64,000 nt of DNA, from contig CM034129.1 in NCBI GenBank assembly GCA_019914995.1, positions 7,329,725-7,393,724 on the forward strand. Direction: 5' to 3'. The position numbers and the translations under genes are program-made. The notes under the pieces are model-generated. The model ran no database searches, was not told the DNA's origin, and was given only the letters and a program-made list of their open reading frames with translations. Source of the stretch: Acanthochlamys bracteata (Eukaryota > Streptophyta > Magnoliopsida > Pandanales > Velloziaceae). Below, one piece after another: positions 21,697 through 33,240 of the stretch (the stretch's first letter is position 1; the number at the start of each line of letters is the position of its first letter).

Positions 21697-21839
21697 GATA
21701 TATGTATGGATGCATTTCAAAACCGCATAGTAATTGGTTTATGCATTTTCAATGAACATCAGTACATACTTTTCTTGGAATTATTTGTGTTGAATGTTGT
21801 GGTACTTAGATCATGTTCTCTTTAGCTGTTCAATTGAAT

Positions 21840-22510
21840 GATGTGAATGAAAATATTGTTGATATAAAAATTATTAAAAACAATATTGATCTAGTGCTTA
21901 ATTTATAAAAAATATCGATTGCACTAGCATTCAATCGGTAATACCAATCGAAGAGAAGATTGCCGACTGCACACATCAGTCTGCATTGGCGGGTAAATAC
22001 TGACTGTAAATCAAGTGGCTAAATTTCGAGTGCAAGAATGGTGGCTAAATACCGACTAAGTGGTTGGTGGCGAAATCTACCGACTATATAAATAGTCACG
22101 ACATGGACTGCTTCTACCGACTATAAGTGTAGAAGGTAAATACCGACAAACACGTTGATCGGGAAATATCAACACATATATTGATCGAAAAATACCTACA
22201 TATATATTGGTCGGAAAGATATCGACAACTTCGTTAGTCGGCAAATACCGATTATTGTGTTGGTCGAGGAATACCGACGATTATATTGGCCGACTACCAT
22301 ATTAGTCGATATTCTGCGTAGACAAATTTCAGTCGATAATTTATTGTACACTACCGACTGAAAATAAAGGTTGATTGATAATTGATTTACTAAGATTTAC
22401 CGACCGTTTACCGACTAACAATGTTTTAGTCGGTAAGTGCCATTACTGATTGAATTGTGAATGTTGCTGACTGATTTCGTTAGTTGTTGATTCCATTATT
22501 TCTAGTAGTG
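21840..22510. repeat. CACTA right sub-terminal repeats and terminus
   Basis: Many copies of ACCGACTxxA and TCGG(T/A)AA in both orientations between about 21910 and 22440, then the terminal inverted repeat ending TCTAGTAGTG at 22510. Confidence 0.8.
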
Positions 22511-22738
22511 ATCATTTTTTTGCAAAAACACCAATAACTAGAGCTTTAATATTGATATACAACTCTCTGTCATTTCTATAACAATGAACTTCGCATCTGC
22601 CTTCAGCTCCTTTACCTCATCTTTCGATGCCTATGATTTATCGTTGTTCTCTTCCACTTGAGGACATAGGCATGACGGTACAATATCTTCTCCATAACAT
22701 GCATAGCAAGAGCGACTACGAAAAAGGAGAAACCTAAG

Positions 22739-24723
22739 TGTTAGATATTCCTGCAAGATTAACTCAAGAGGGGAGGGGTGAATTGAGTTAGTCTATAAAA
22801 AATTTTATCAAATTTGTTATCCTACTGGCAGAGAGTTAGCAGCTGGCTGTGTCAATGTTGTCACCTGCAGACAGAAGAGTTAGCGTGTTTACTGACAGAA
22901 GTAACAAAGATTAGTGCTCAGAATATTTAACGTGGTTCGGCAAAACCCCTTTGCCTACATCCACGGTCGCTCTATCACCAGAGCCAAAGCTTAACTAGAC
23001 CTTTAATATGCTACAAATACACCTAGAGCGAAGTGCTTCGCCAAGCACACATACTCTACCGGATTTCTTCGCCAAGACAACCCCTACCAGCCTCCTGGAC
23101 ACGCCTGTCCCCCTGGCTGATTTGCTAGCACTATTACAAGGTCTAAAAGCTTACACCAAGCTCAACCCGAGCTTCCTTTACCGGTGCATCCAGCACCACC
23201 TTTACACTGTAAGTGACAAGTTGCAAGAAAATAAACAAGTATTGAGTGCAGGATCTATCTCATGAATGTTGGGTGTTTAATCGGTGATTCAGATGAGATG
23301 ATCGGAGAGATTGCTGAGGTATTTCTTCAGTATGATTTGCAGCAAGATTTATTTGTGTGGAGTAGTCAAGTTCGTGACCGGCAGTGGGAGTTTTTGTGTA
23401 GAGTGGTAGAGTTCTTGTATATCTCTGTTTTTGCTTGGGTTCTCTCTACTTCTGTTTTTTTTATGTTCTCTCCCTATTTTTCTCTATTTCTCTACACACG
23501 TTTCCTCGTTGCTGTGACTCCCTTTTTATAGAACATCTTTCCTGTGCAGGAGCCGTTGAGGAACATTGCTGTTGGCACTCGGTTCTTCACGTCAGACGGA
23601 ATGGTATTGTCCAGTGGTTCTTCAGCTGTGTTTGTGCAAGTCTTTGTTGCATTGAATGCGTTGAAGAGATTTGAATTTGCTGCCAACGGTTGAGTACTTA
23701 ATTCAGCTAAGCCTCAGTTTGAATTTCGGTGAGCTGATGAGTTGATATGGTATGTCCATAATAAATGCAGTGCAGGTTGACCGCTTGACTGATCAAGGAC
23801 TTTGACTGCTTTCTTTTCTTGATTATTGAGCTTCCCTTTTATGTGAAAGTGAAGATGATTCTAGCTCTTATAAATCTTCTGTTTGAAGTCCTTCAGTCCG
23901 TTGTGATTAAATTCGTGATTTCTTCTAGAGGAAAATCGGATTCTGCATGTTGAAGCATTTCTGCATTATCAGCGAGACATGATTCTGATGATGCTTTGCA
24001 CTATGTTCTTTGTCTTCTCTTGTTGTGATTTTTCATGATTCTTGATATGAACTTGTAGCTGATATGTTCCTTAATAAGTCCTTAAGATTTTTGCTTCAAA
24101 TGGATGACAAATTCTTGATTGAATTAAATCTGAAAAGTTGTTTCATCAATGACCGATTCTGCTCTCTGTTCACTGAATTTTCATCTATCATTCCACGATT
24201 TTTCCAAGTTTATATTGATCATCATTTGATGTGCTATTCTGTCATTCTTATAGTGTACATGTTGGCATGTCTCTGATGGAAAGTTGAAGTTCAATTGGAA
24301 TCGGCATCATGCTTGAAATTACTTCTGAAGAGTGAATGATTATCACGATTTTCTGATTCTTCTCTGTCCAGCAAGCAGCAGCGAAATAGCAGCGAAGTAA
24401 CCGGCTATTGAGTCCTCTGTTTTCTGTTCATCTATGTTAGCGATACTTTGTTATCTGCTCTTCTCTGTTCGCGATATCCATGTAGCAGCAATTAGACAAC
24501 TGGCTGTTTGGTGGCTGAGGGATTCTCTGCTCTTCTCTGTTCGCGATATCCATGTAGCAGCAATTAGACAGCTGGCTGTTTGGTGGCTGAGAGATTCTCT
24601 GTTCTGGATAGATCTGTTTTATGAATTTCTGCAGAACTTGATTCCAATCATTAGTTCACCCTAATCCATAAACTATAATTCTTAATTATTGTTATCATCA
24701 AAATCAATCTTAGAGTTCCAACA
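22739..24723 (-). mobile_element. Copia-type (SIRE/Maximus-like) LTR, apparently solo, antisense
   Basis: The segment starts TGTTAGATATTCCTGCAAG and ends AGAGTTCCAACA, giving TG...CA ends. Near the left end are GAGGGGAGGGGTGAATTGAG and ACGTGGTTCGGCAAAACCCC, and near the right end TTATCATCAAAATCAATC. I know this set, in antisense, from large Copia LTRs of plants. No gag or pol adjoins it on either side, so it looks like a solo LTR of about 2 kb. A related decayed left part occurs at 56184. The target duplication is not clear. Short open frames inside have no recognised domain. Confidence 0.5.
24455..24604. repeat. 72-bp tandem duplication inside the LTR
   Basis: CTGCTCTTCTCTGTTCGCG and the following sequence occur at 24455 and again at 24527, nearly identical; the duplication looks recent. 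Confidence 0.9.
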
Positions 24724-25124
24724 AGGAACAGCTGTAGGACTTGCCTTGGATGTAGGTCTTGATTAACTAAAGTGCACCCGAGTGCAGCTGAGGTGCATCC
24801 GGCTACACCTAATGGTGTCCCGGGCACACTTAGTAGCTTCAGCTGCTAAGAGTTTAATCTGTTAGGAGTTCTTGTATCAATTAAGTATTTCAGTTATTTA
24901 GGAATTCTAGAGATTTAAGAGATCATAGCAAGAGTTGTAATAAAAGAGTATTTCATTATGATGCAAGCTCCACTAGTATTAATAGGGAGCTTGTATGCCC
25001 TGGAGGGGTATGAGAGATTAATAAAATTAGTTCTTATGAGATATTTGAAAGTGTTTATTAAAAATACTTTTCTGAAAAGGAGTGTATTTTAAATTTTTTT
25101 AAAAAACAAATTCTTTTTTTTATC

Positions 25125-25157
<33 letters not shown>

Positions 25158-25336
25158 TAATAGTAAGATCTCACGACATAAAATTCTTATATACTTTCTA
25201 ATTTTTTTTAAAAAAAATTCGTAGAATATTTTTTAAGCTTTATTAGTAAATGTGAAATAAAAAGTTAGAATGCAAGAAAAAATTTAAGCTCTCCTAAACA
25301 TCCACTTAGTTAATTTAGCTAGTTTAACCTCCAACA
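24724..25336 (+). repeat. 5' LTR of Ty3/gypsy element (interrupted)
   Basis: It matches 29749-30043 closely: AGGAACAG(C/T)TG(C/T)AGGACTTG, CACTTAGTAGCTTCA, TCTTGTATCAATTAA, TCCACTAGTATTAATAG, GAGAGATTAATAAA. A MITE (25037-25305) interrupts it at TTA, after which GTTAATTT...CTCCAACA may finish the LTR near 25336. The true 5' start may lie upstream of the Copia LTR (see findings). Confidence 0.75.
25037..25305. mobile_element. Tourist-like MITE in the gypsy LTR, with TTA target duplication
   Basis: TTA at 25034-25036 and 25306-25308 flank the segment TGAGATATTTGAAAGTG ... CTCCTAAACATCCAC. The 3' LTR lacks the segment and reads TTAGTTCTTAGTTAA across the site. The interior resembles the MITE at 4343-4722 (AAAAATACTTTTCT, AGATCTCACGACATAAAATT). 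Contains an (AAT)n run at about 25128-25155. Confidence 0.75.
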
Positions 25337-28300
25337 ATTCTCGCTCGAGACGGAACGTGTATCAACTTAGTACCAGAACAAGGTTCATGGAAACATCATT
25401 CACCCACTCCGGATTCACCCAAAACTCCAAAGCCTACAATCACCATCGGGGATTCATTAAGAGACTCCGTCGGCCCCTTCTTCCACCAAGACGATACAAT
25501 CCACTAGAGAAAATCTCTTGTTGGAAGAGATGAGACGTCTGCCCAGCTAACCTTCAGAAGCTTACTATCGTTTCTTTGCATCGCAAGCTAACAAAGAGAA
25601 GGAACCCACCAATGTGCCAAAAGGAGATAATCCTCTCCAGAACCACAACCAGGAAGGTGAGACTTCTGAAAACTCTAAAGCTGACCAACCATTCAATCCT
25701 TGCAACCTGTATCCAACAAAATCAGACCTTAACAGATCCAACAGTATGATCAATCTAACTCTAAACCCCACTGACCACCTTAAGAATCACCAAATAGACA
25801 AGAATCACTAGTAACAAACACCTTTTGCTCCTTCCTCATCCAAGCAACTCGCCACTCCCCCTAGCAACTCACCCTATAAGAATTCTTCTCTAGATCATCC
25901 ACATGACTATTACACTCAACCCTTCAAGGAACGTCATAATTTTCATACTTTTATAGCAACAACCCTAGTGAATGGCTTTATTCCGCTGAAAAATATTTTA
26001 AATTCTATAACATGGCACCTTAGGAACAAGTGAGCATTGCTGCCATGTACTTCTAAGATGAAGCCGACAGATGGTACTAAAACTTTGAGCGGGATAAACC
26101 ACAACACTTGGGGAAGGAATTTCTTAAGGCCTTGCTTACAAGGTTCAGTCCTACTGCCTTTGATAATCCTAACTTCTCATTACAACAGTTGCAACAAACT
26201 GGCTCATTAGGAGAATATCTATCCTCCTTTGAAGACTTACGAACACACCTTTCCTACAACACAAACGAGCAAGATTTGATAGGAAGGTTCTATGGAGGTC
26301 TCTGCAAGAAGCTTGCAATGGATGTCATGGCATTAGGACCCAAAGACTTACGAACGACCTATTTACTAGTTAAAATAGCCTATATACTGATGCTGTTGAT
26401 ATATTGTTGGATGTGTATTTTGTAGTAGAACGAAGGGGTTGTGTTTCTATTGTGACGAAAGATATGCAACTGGGCACAAATGCACAACTCGTTTGTATGC
26501 TATCAATGTTTGTGAAACAGAAGGAACTGAAGAAGCAGAGGAGCCCGAGGAGGAAACATCATCGGAGGACGCCACTCTATCACTCAGTGCCACACGTGGA
26601 CTGGTGGGGCCTTAAACGATATGCATCATGAGACAAATCAAGAAGCAAGAGACAAATCAAGAAGTAAGAAGTTTTTATCCTGATTGATTCTAGCAACACC
26701 CACAATTTCATCTCGAATCATCTAGCCAAGCACTTAAGGCTTGTCCCTATAGTAGTGAAACCTTTAAAGGTGGAAGTCACTGATGAAAGGCCACATTCAA
26801 TAGAAGCCTTACACAAGTGCATATCTCTTAGGATGCAAAGGTGGATGTCATGGTTGCTGCATACCCATTTCTTTTAGGAGGCATGGATTTGGTTTTAGGA
26901 ATCTAATGGCTTGAGACACTAGGAGATGTTATCACCAACCGTTAGGGCTCTGACATGCGCTTCACCTTAGATGGTCAAGAGTTGATGGCAGTAGAGCTAG
27001 CTTCCAAGGAAAAATCAAAATTGTCTAATCGTCTGCCAGCAGACTTGCAACAGTTAGTGGATCAATATATGGTCATTTTTAGGCTTATTCTTGGGATGCA
27101 CCTGAAGCGCCTACATGATCACAACATTCTGTAGATACCAAGAGCATCCCCAGCTAGTATAAGATCGTATCAGTATCCTTATGCTCAAAAGACAGATATC
27201 GAAAGGGCTGTGGTGAAAATACTTGCTCAAGGGATCATTCGTCCAAGTGCCTCCGCCTTTTTCTTCACCTGTTTTGCTTGTCAAGAAAAAGAATGAATCA
27301 TGACGTTTTTGTGGTAATCACCGAGCACTTAATGACATTACCGTTAAGGACAAGTTTCCAATACTAGTGATCAACGAGTTGCTAGATGAATTACATGGGG
27401 CTCAGTATTTCTTCAAGCTAGATCTTAAGTCTCGATATCATCAAATTTGTATCCGTGAGGAAGATGTCCACAAAATGACTTTTCGAATGCACGACGGCTA
27501 ATATGAGTTCTTGGTTACGCTGTTTAGCCTAACCAACGCCTCCGCAACCTTCCAATCCTTATGAACGAGGTCTTTCGTTCATTTCTTCGAAAGTTCGTTT
27601 TGGTTTTCTTTGATGATATCTTTGTCTACAACAAAACTTGGTAGGAGTATTTGGACCATTTGGCTAAGGTGTTCTTGGTCCTTAAAAAGGAGCCTTTCTA
27701 TGCTAATCTCTCTAAGTACAGATTTGGATGCAAATAGGTGGACTGCCTAAGACACGTTGTATCCTAGCAAGGCATTTCTATTGATTCAGAGAAACTAAAT
27801 GCTATGCTAGATTGGCTTGCACCCACTTCACTAACCGAGCTGAGAGCATTGCTAAGACTCACTAAGTATTATTGGCGATTTGTTAAAGAATAATGGGATC
27901 ATTGCTACACCCTTGACTGCCTTATTAAAAAAGGATGCCTTCTGTTGGAATCTAGAAGCAGCCAAAGCCTTTCAAACTTTCATGGAGGTTGTTACATTAG
28001 CACCCATTCTTGCTTCTCTAATTTTCAAACCCTATTTACGATGGAGACCGATGCATCAAATAAAAGCTTAGGGGCTGTGATTACCCAATAGAATCAACCT
28101 ATTGCAATTTTTATATCAGCCACAACCTAAGCTAAGTCCACCATCTATGAAAAGAAACTAATGGCGTTGGTGTTGGCTGTGCAATGATGGAGACCTTACT
28201 TGCTAGGACAATGATTTATAATCAAAACAAACTATTTGAATTTGAAGTACCTCTTGGAGTAACGATTATCCACTCCGAATCAGCACAAGTGGTTGATCAA

Positions 28301-29748
28301 GCTCTTGAGCTACGACAACCAAATTGTCTACCGTTTAGGGCACAAAATGTGGTGGTGAATGCTCTTTTCCTCTAATAGAATGCCATCATAGCATCTGTCA
28401 CTACATTGCAACACTCGTTCTCGGACGATCTGTATCTGATACAAAAAGAAGATACATATGTGGCTGATCTGTTCCAAGCAGCCACCGAAGGAACACAGAT
28501 AGATTTGAAGGTATCCAATGGAATTCTTTTATATAAGGTAAGAATCTGGGTGCCAGATAAGGCTTCTTTTCCTGCGTGGCTGCTTTATAAAGCACACAAC
28601 TTGGCCGAATGTGGACATGGGGGATAATTCACCTACAAACGTCTATCCCAATAATTCAATTGGCCAGGTATGACTAAAGATGTTACTTGCCTGTTGTGTT
28701 ACTTGTGCCCGAACCAAGGCAAAATACTTGAAGCTAATAGGGCTCTTGTAATCTCTCTCTATACCGGACAAAATATGGATAGATGTATCTATAGATTTCA
28801 CTGAAGGCTTACCGATGTGAAGAGGGAAGGATGTCATTTTTGTGGTGGTTGATCGTCTCTCAAAATATGCTTATTTTATAGCACTTAAGCATCCTATACT
28901 GTAGTTGAAGTAGTTGGTTTGTTCGCGAAAGAAGTCGATCGTTTGTATGGTTGTCTAACATTAATCATTTCCGATCGAGACCCAATTTTTATTAATGCTT
29001 TCTGGAAAGAATTGCATCAGCAACAAGCGACGTCCTTGCATATGAGCACTGCCTACCATCCTCAATCTGATGGCCAAACTAAAGTAGTGAACCATGGGTT
29101 GGAGTCTTACTTGAATGTTTTCTAGATGACAATCCTCATAAGTGGTACTGCTAGTTGCATTAGGTTGAGTACTCTTACAACACGAGCACCCATTCGGTTA
29201 CCAAGGTGACACCTTTCGAAGATATATATGGCAGTCACTCCTCTCCCTTGGTCTCCTTTGCATCCGGTCCTAGTAGTATAGACACGGTGGGTGTTATGTT
29301 GTGGGAACGAGATGACATCCTCCGCGAGCTTAGCCATCGTCTCCTTCGAGCGCAAAATAGGATGAAGCAACTAGCCGACGGGCACCGGAGGGAAAAGTAA
29401 TACCAATCAGGAGATCAGGTGCTTCTGAAGTTGCAACCACACCGACAATCATCACTGGCTGAACGTTGCAATCAAAAGTTAAGGTTTCGTTACCATGGTC
29501 CATTTCAGTGATAGAAGTTAAGGTCTCGATCAGCCCTCAACTTCAAGAATTCATCCTGTACTTAATGTCTCCCAACTTAAGGATGCCCAACTTTTTTTAA
29601 GGGAATCATTGATGCATCAGATGTTGAAGTTTCCTTGCCGGAGGTTGGCTTCGAGGACGAAGCTGGTTCTCATGGGGATGGGAGTAATATGTAGGGCAGG
29701 ATAGAGCTAGCTGAGGTCATGTAGGAACTGTCACCGAGAAGGAAAAAC
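25337..29748 (+). mobile_element. Ty3/gypsy retrotransposon internal region (gag-pol), decayed
   Basis: Gag: a capsid-like block (HLGKEFLKALLTRFSPTAFD, YLSSFEDLRTHLSYNTNEQD, about 26105-26300) and a zinc knuckle CFYCDERYATGHKC (about 26440-26485). Pol: protease-like VLIDSSNTHNFISNHLAKHL (about 26675), reverse transcriptase blocks ([29 protein letters not shown], and a catalytic-loop variant VFFDDIFVY at about 27603), RNase H remains (27990-28200), then integrase with SDRDPIFINAFWKELH and STAYHPQSDGQTKVV (28970-29090). PR-RT-RH-IN order defines Ty3/gypsy. Many in-frame stops and frameshifts make it inactive. No chromodomain was recognised at the C-terminus. Confidence 0.9.
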
Positions 29749-30043
29749 TAAGGAACAGTTGCAGGACTTGTCCTGAATGTAAGTCCTAATCAGTTGGGTT
29801 GCACCGGGGTGCACCTAGTGGTGTCTCGAGCGCACTTAGTAGCTTCAACTACTAAGAGTTTAATGTGTTAGGACTTCTTGTATCAATTAACTATTTCAGT
29901 TCTTTAGAAATTCTAGAGATTTAGGAGATCATGGCAAGAGTCGTAATAAGAAAGCATTCCAATATGATTGAAACTCCACTAGTATTAATAGAGAGCTTGT
30001 ACGCCTCGGAGGGGCATGAGAGATTAATAAATTAGTTCTTAGT
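29749..30043 (+). repeat. 3' LTR of the Ty3/gypsy element
   Basis: About 295 bp homologous to 24724-25036 with scattered substitutions, so the insertion is not recent. It ends against the 248-bp tandem array. The LTR may begin earlier, near TGTAGGGCAGG at 29690, after a purine-rich stretch GGGGATGGGAG. Confidence 0.8.
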
Positions 30044-30676
30044 TAAACTTGTACTATTTAAGTAAAACACAAATCTCAATTAGATGTCAAGACATTTGCC
30101 AATATTAGATTTTAATTTAGAAATATTATATAATAATATTAGTGATTACTGCAAACATATACGTTAGGCTCATAGGAGCTTCCCTCGGATAGCATAATCT
30201 TATATTTTAGCAAAAATTGCTGATTTTTTAAATAATTCTTATTGATAAGGGTGAAACAATCTTAGCCAAAACATGTAAGGCTTTATATATCTAAACTTGT
30301 ACTATTTAAGTATAACACAAATCTTAATTAGATGTCAAAACATTTGCCTATATTAGATTTAAATTTAGGAATATCATATAATAATATTAGTGATTACTAC
30401 AAACGTATACGTTAGGCCCATAGGAGCCTCCCTCGGATAGCATAATCTTATATTTTAGCAATAATTGCTGATTTTCTAAATAATTCTTGTTGATAAGGGT
30501 AAAACAATCTTAGCCACAACATGTAAAGCTTTATATATCTAAACTTGTACTATTTAAGTATAACACAAATCTCACTTAGATGTCAAGACATTTGCCTATA
30601 TTAGATTTAAATTTAGGAATATCATATAATAATATTAGTGATTACTGCAAACGTATATGTTTAGGCCTATGAGAGC
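30044..30676. repeat. 248-bp tandem repeat, 2.5 copies
   Basis: TAAACTTGTACTATTTAAGT starts at 30044, 30292 and 30540: two exact 248-base steps. Units are highly similar and contain GATGTCAA(G/A)ACATTTGCC, ATAATATTAGTGATTACT and CCTCGGATAGCATAATCTT. The third copy stops near 30676. No coding content. Confidence 0.9.
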
Positions 30677-30865
30677 ATAAGTTTTTGTCTGCAATGGACT
30701 TTTTTCTCCATTTAGCCAAACCATTTTTTAGATAATCGTTGTTTGCAAGTAACGTGCACTACCGTAAAGAAAGGTATAGAAAGCTCATAAATCATCAACC
30801 AACTACAGCAGCCCCATACTGATATATTTCTTCTTACTCAAAAGTTTCGAGTTCAACAAAATATA

Positions 30866-33240
30866 GGCCATGTTTGGTTAAGCTGAAAATTTGGAGCTTT
30901 TATGTAAACGCTGCTGTTTAGAAGCTTTTATTGAAAAAAGCGGCTGCTGCGATTTTGCTGAAAAGCTATTTTTTGTTGAATTCTGTTTGGATAAATGTTA
31001 CTATGTAAAATTTTTTCGTTAAAAAAAATAAAAAATATATTTGACTAAATTTTTGCTTATAAGTGAATAAAATATATTAACAAAAATGTCCTTATATATA
31101 TAATAAATGATATGTTGTTAAATTTAAATCTATTTTCATATATTATCTAACTTTTTAAAAATGAATTTTTATAACATAATTTATAATACTTTTTACTTAA
31201 TATTTTATATATTAATATTTTTAAACCTATTAATAAATATATTATTATTAATTTGTAATAATATTTTAAATTACTTTTAAATATATATATACTATTATTT
31301 ATACATAATAATAAATATTAATTAATTAATTAATTTACTTTTTACAATATAGTTCATATCCTAGATGCATTCTTTTGCAACATATGGCTTCTCACTTTAA
31401 GTATTTCCGCATGCAATTTTCAGGAGCAATTTTAGATTTCTTATCATAAGCAACTAGAATCATGAAGTGATACCAGTGTTATCGGAACCGACCTGGACGA
31501 CGATCCGATTTTTCGTCCGGGTCAATGGGTGGCAGGGTTAATCTCACAATCCAGCCAGCAGTAAGCAATTAGGAACAATAACATCTTAACATCACGTAAC
31601 AAGTTAACAATATCACGATAATAAGCAACACCATTTAGCCAGCCGTAAGCAATAACTTTACCAATCATATCAAGTTAAAAATACAAGTAATAATCTCTCA
31701 ACTCAAGTAACAAGTTACAACCAACAAAAATAATATCCCAGTAGCAATTTTTTACAATTAACTAGCTTGTTTGATTTTCCTGCATGAAAAATATAATCCA
31801 TGTGTGAACAGGAAATGTTTTATTCACTTAATGGTAGCAATTAGATAACACTATTAACTATTTGATAATTCCAATGTACTCAGAAGTAATTAGCCATTAT
31901 ATCTTGTTCAGATTAAATTTTCTCATGTTTAATCTTGAAACCTTTGTCAGACTATAGTTCTAGCTAGTTTTTTATTTATTTACCATGACTTTGTAAGATT
32001 GCTTCTCAATTTTCTTAACCCCCATTTGCATATACGCCTGAAGAATTTTTCCTACAGCCCAGGCAACATTGTACCTAGACTTATATGAAAAAAAAAAAAT
32101 TAATTAAAGAATTTGCAAGACTGCTCCCAAGTTATTACCGCTGCAGCAACAGGCACAACGGGCTGAAGAAGAAGGAAGTGTTCGAGCTTTCGATAAGAAA
32201 AGCGAACTTTTGGAGGTAGTGGTGGTGGTGCGGCAACTGCAATGCCGAATTTGGACTGAAGGATCCCCCTACTCAAGCCGGCTATGCCGGATGATATAGA
32301 GAACTTGAGGCCCCCCCCAGTGGAGGAGGTGCCGTTATTGCAGTATTTGGGATGAGATGATCTTGTAAGAACGATATCTCTTGCAGTTGGACGTGCTCCA
32401 TAGCAAGGTTTAGCAGAGCCATTGTCGTTGTAGATACATTGTAAACTATCCGGGCTGAGAATTAAACTTATGCTGCTGGTGCTTGTGGTCGGTTGTTTTA
32501 TTCGGATGCCGAATAAACTCATAGACTGGTTGAAGTAGTCGGCGGCTACCTAACGCTGTTCGAAAATGCTGGAACTAGGCTGGGCAATTGTTACCGTCTA
32601 CTCATTGTTGTTGTTATTGTTATTGCCGCCGGTGAGCAGCTCAGTGAATGAGGTTTGAGAGTTCAGAGTAAGGGAAACAGTAAGATTAGTGGTCGTGGCA
32701 GCAGCACCGATATCTTCATGTTGATCGACATCTTCGTCAAAACCAATGTCGGTGATTGAATCGGAGCTAGGGCTCCAGCGATCAATACGAGACGAAGAAA
32801 AGTTAGAAAAAGAAACTAGAGAAAGACGAACAAAGAAATTTGGAGAACTCTAATAGCCAGCCAGAGAAGAATCCTACAATGATCAACGTCGGAGAAGGAA
32901 AGATCAAGAGAAGGATCGCATAGGAGAGGAGCAGTGTAGAGAAGCCGAGCAAGAGAATTAGAAGTGTGAGTGAAAAATAAAAAAGAACTGAGAGAATAAA
33001 AAGGTAAGTGAGTTTATAAAGTTTGTAATATTTAGAAATCAATATGGATAAACATGACATTTGGGAGCTACGAGGAAGAAAAGCTACGCGTTAAATTTTT
33101 AGAAAGTATAGTTTCGATATTTTTCTTTCCAAAGAAACAAGCTGCTTGGTTTGACAAAAAATAGATGTCCCTAAATAAAGATTTTACTGTTTAGTTTTTT
33201 CACACAAAAAGCCACAAAAACGTGTTCCCAAACATGGTCA
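30866..33240. mobile_element. TIR transposon A (2.4 kb) with an unidentified gene fragment
   Basis: The left end is ATA|GGCCATGTTTGGTTAAGC and the right end CCAAACATGGTC|ATA: inverted ends flanked by the same three bases. The first ~280 bases match element B (36525) closely, including GAGCTTTT, AGCTGCTGTTTA, TTCTGTTTGGATAAAT and ATAAGTGAATxAxATAT. The interior has no transposase but a GC-richer, coding-like stretch on the - strand (32100-32800). The middle is AT-rich with TTAA repeats. Superfamily uncertain; a 3-bp duplication suits PIF/Harbinger better than hAT. Confidence 0.7.
32100..32800 (-). pseudogene. Unidentified gene fragment carried by TIR element A
   Basis: On the - strand from about 32790 the reading begins DRW..DSITDIGFDEDVDQHE, continues with a Thr/Asn-rich stretch (LTLNSQTSFTELLTGGNNNN, then a stop), and after another stop runs 140 codons from 32522 (MSLFGIRIKQPTTS). 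Ser/Thr/Asn-rich composition and a GC step over the flanks suggest a former plant coding region, perhaps of a regulatory protein, but I recognise no domain. Its position inside TIR ends suggests capture. Confidence 0.35.

Larger units (their letters stand above)
8090..22510 (+). mobile_element. CACTA (En/Spm) DNA transposon, full length 14.4 kb, non-autonomous by decay
   Basis: The left terminus is CACTACTATAATAATGAG at 8090; the complement of the right terminus (22510) reads CACTACTAGAAATAATGG. The 3-bp duplication ATC flanks both ends (8087-8089 and 22511-22513), as expected for this superfamily. Both ends carry sub-terminal repeats of the ACCGACTGA / TCGGTAA type (about 8110-8180 and 21900-22450). 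Inside are remains of both usual genes, TNP2-like transposase and a second ORF, both on the + strand. Nested inside are a fold-back MITE (12158-12554), a FAR1/MULE fragment (12612-13440, antisense), a repeat island (15050-15810) and a hAT element (18682-21696). All coding parts have stops and frameshifts. Confidence 0.9.
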
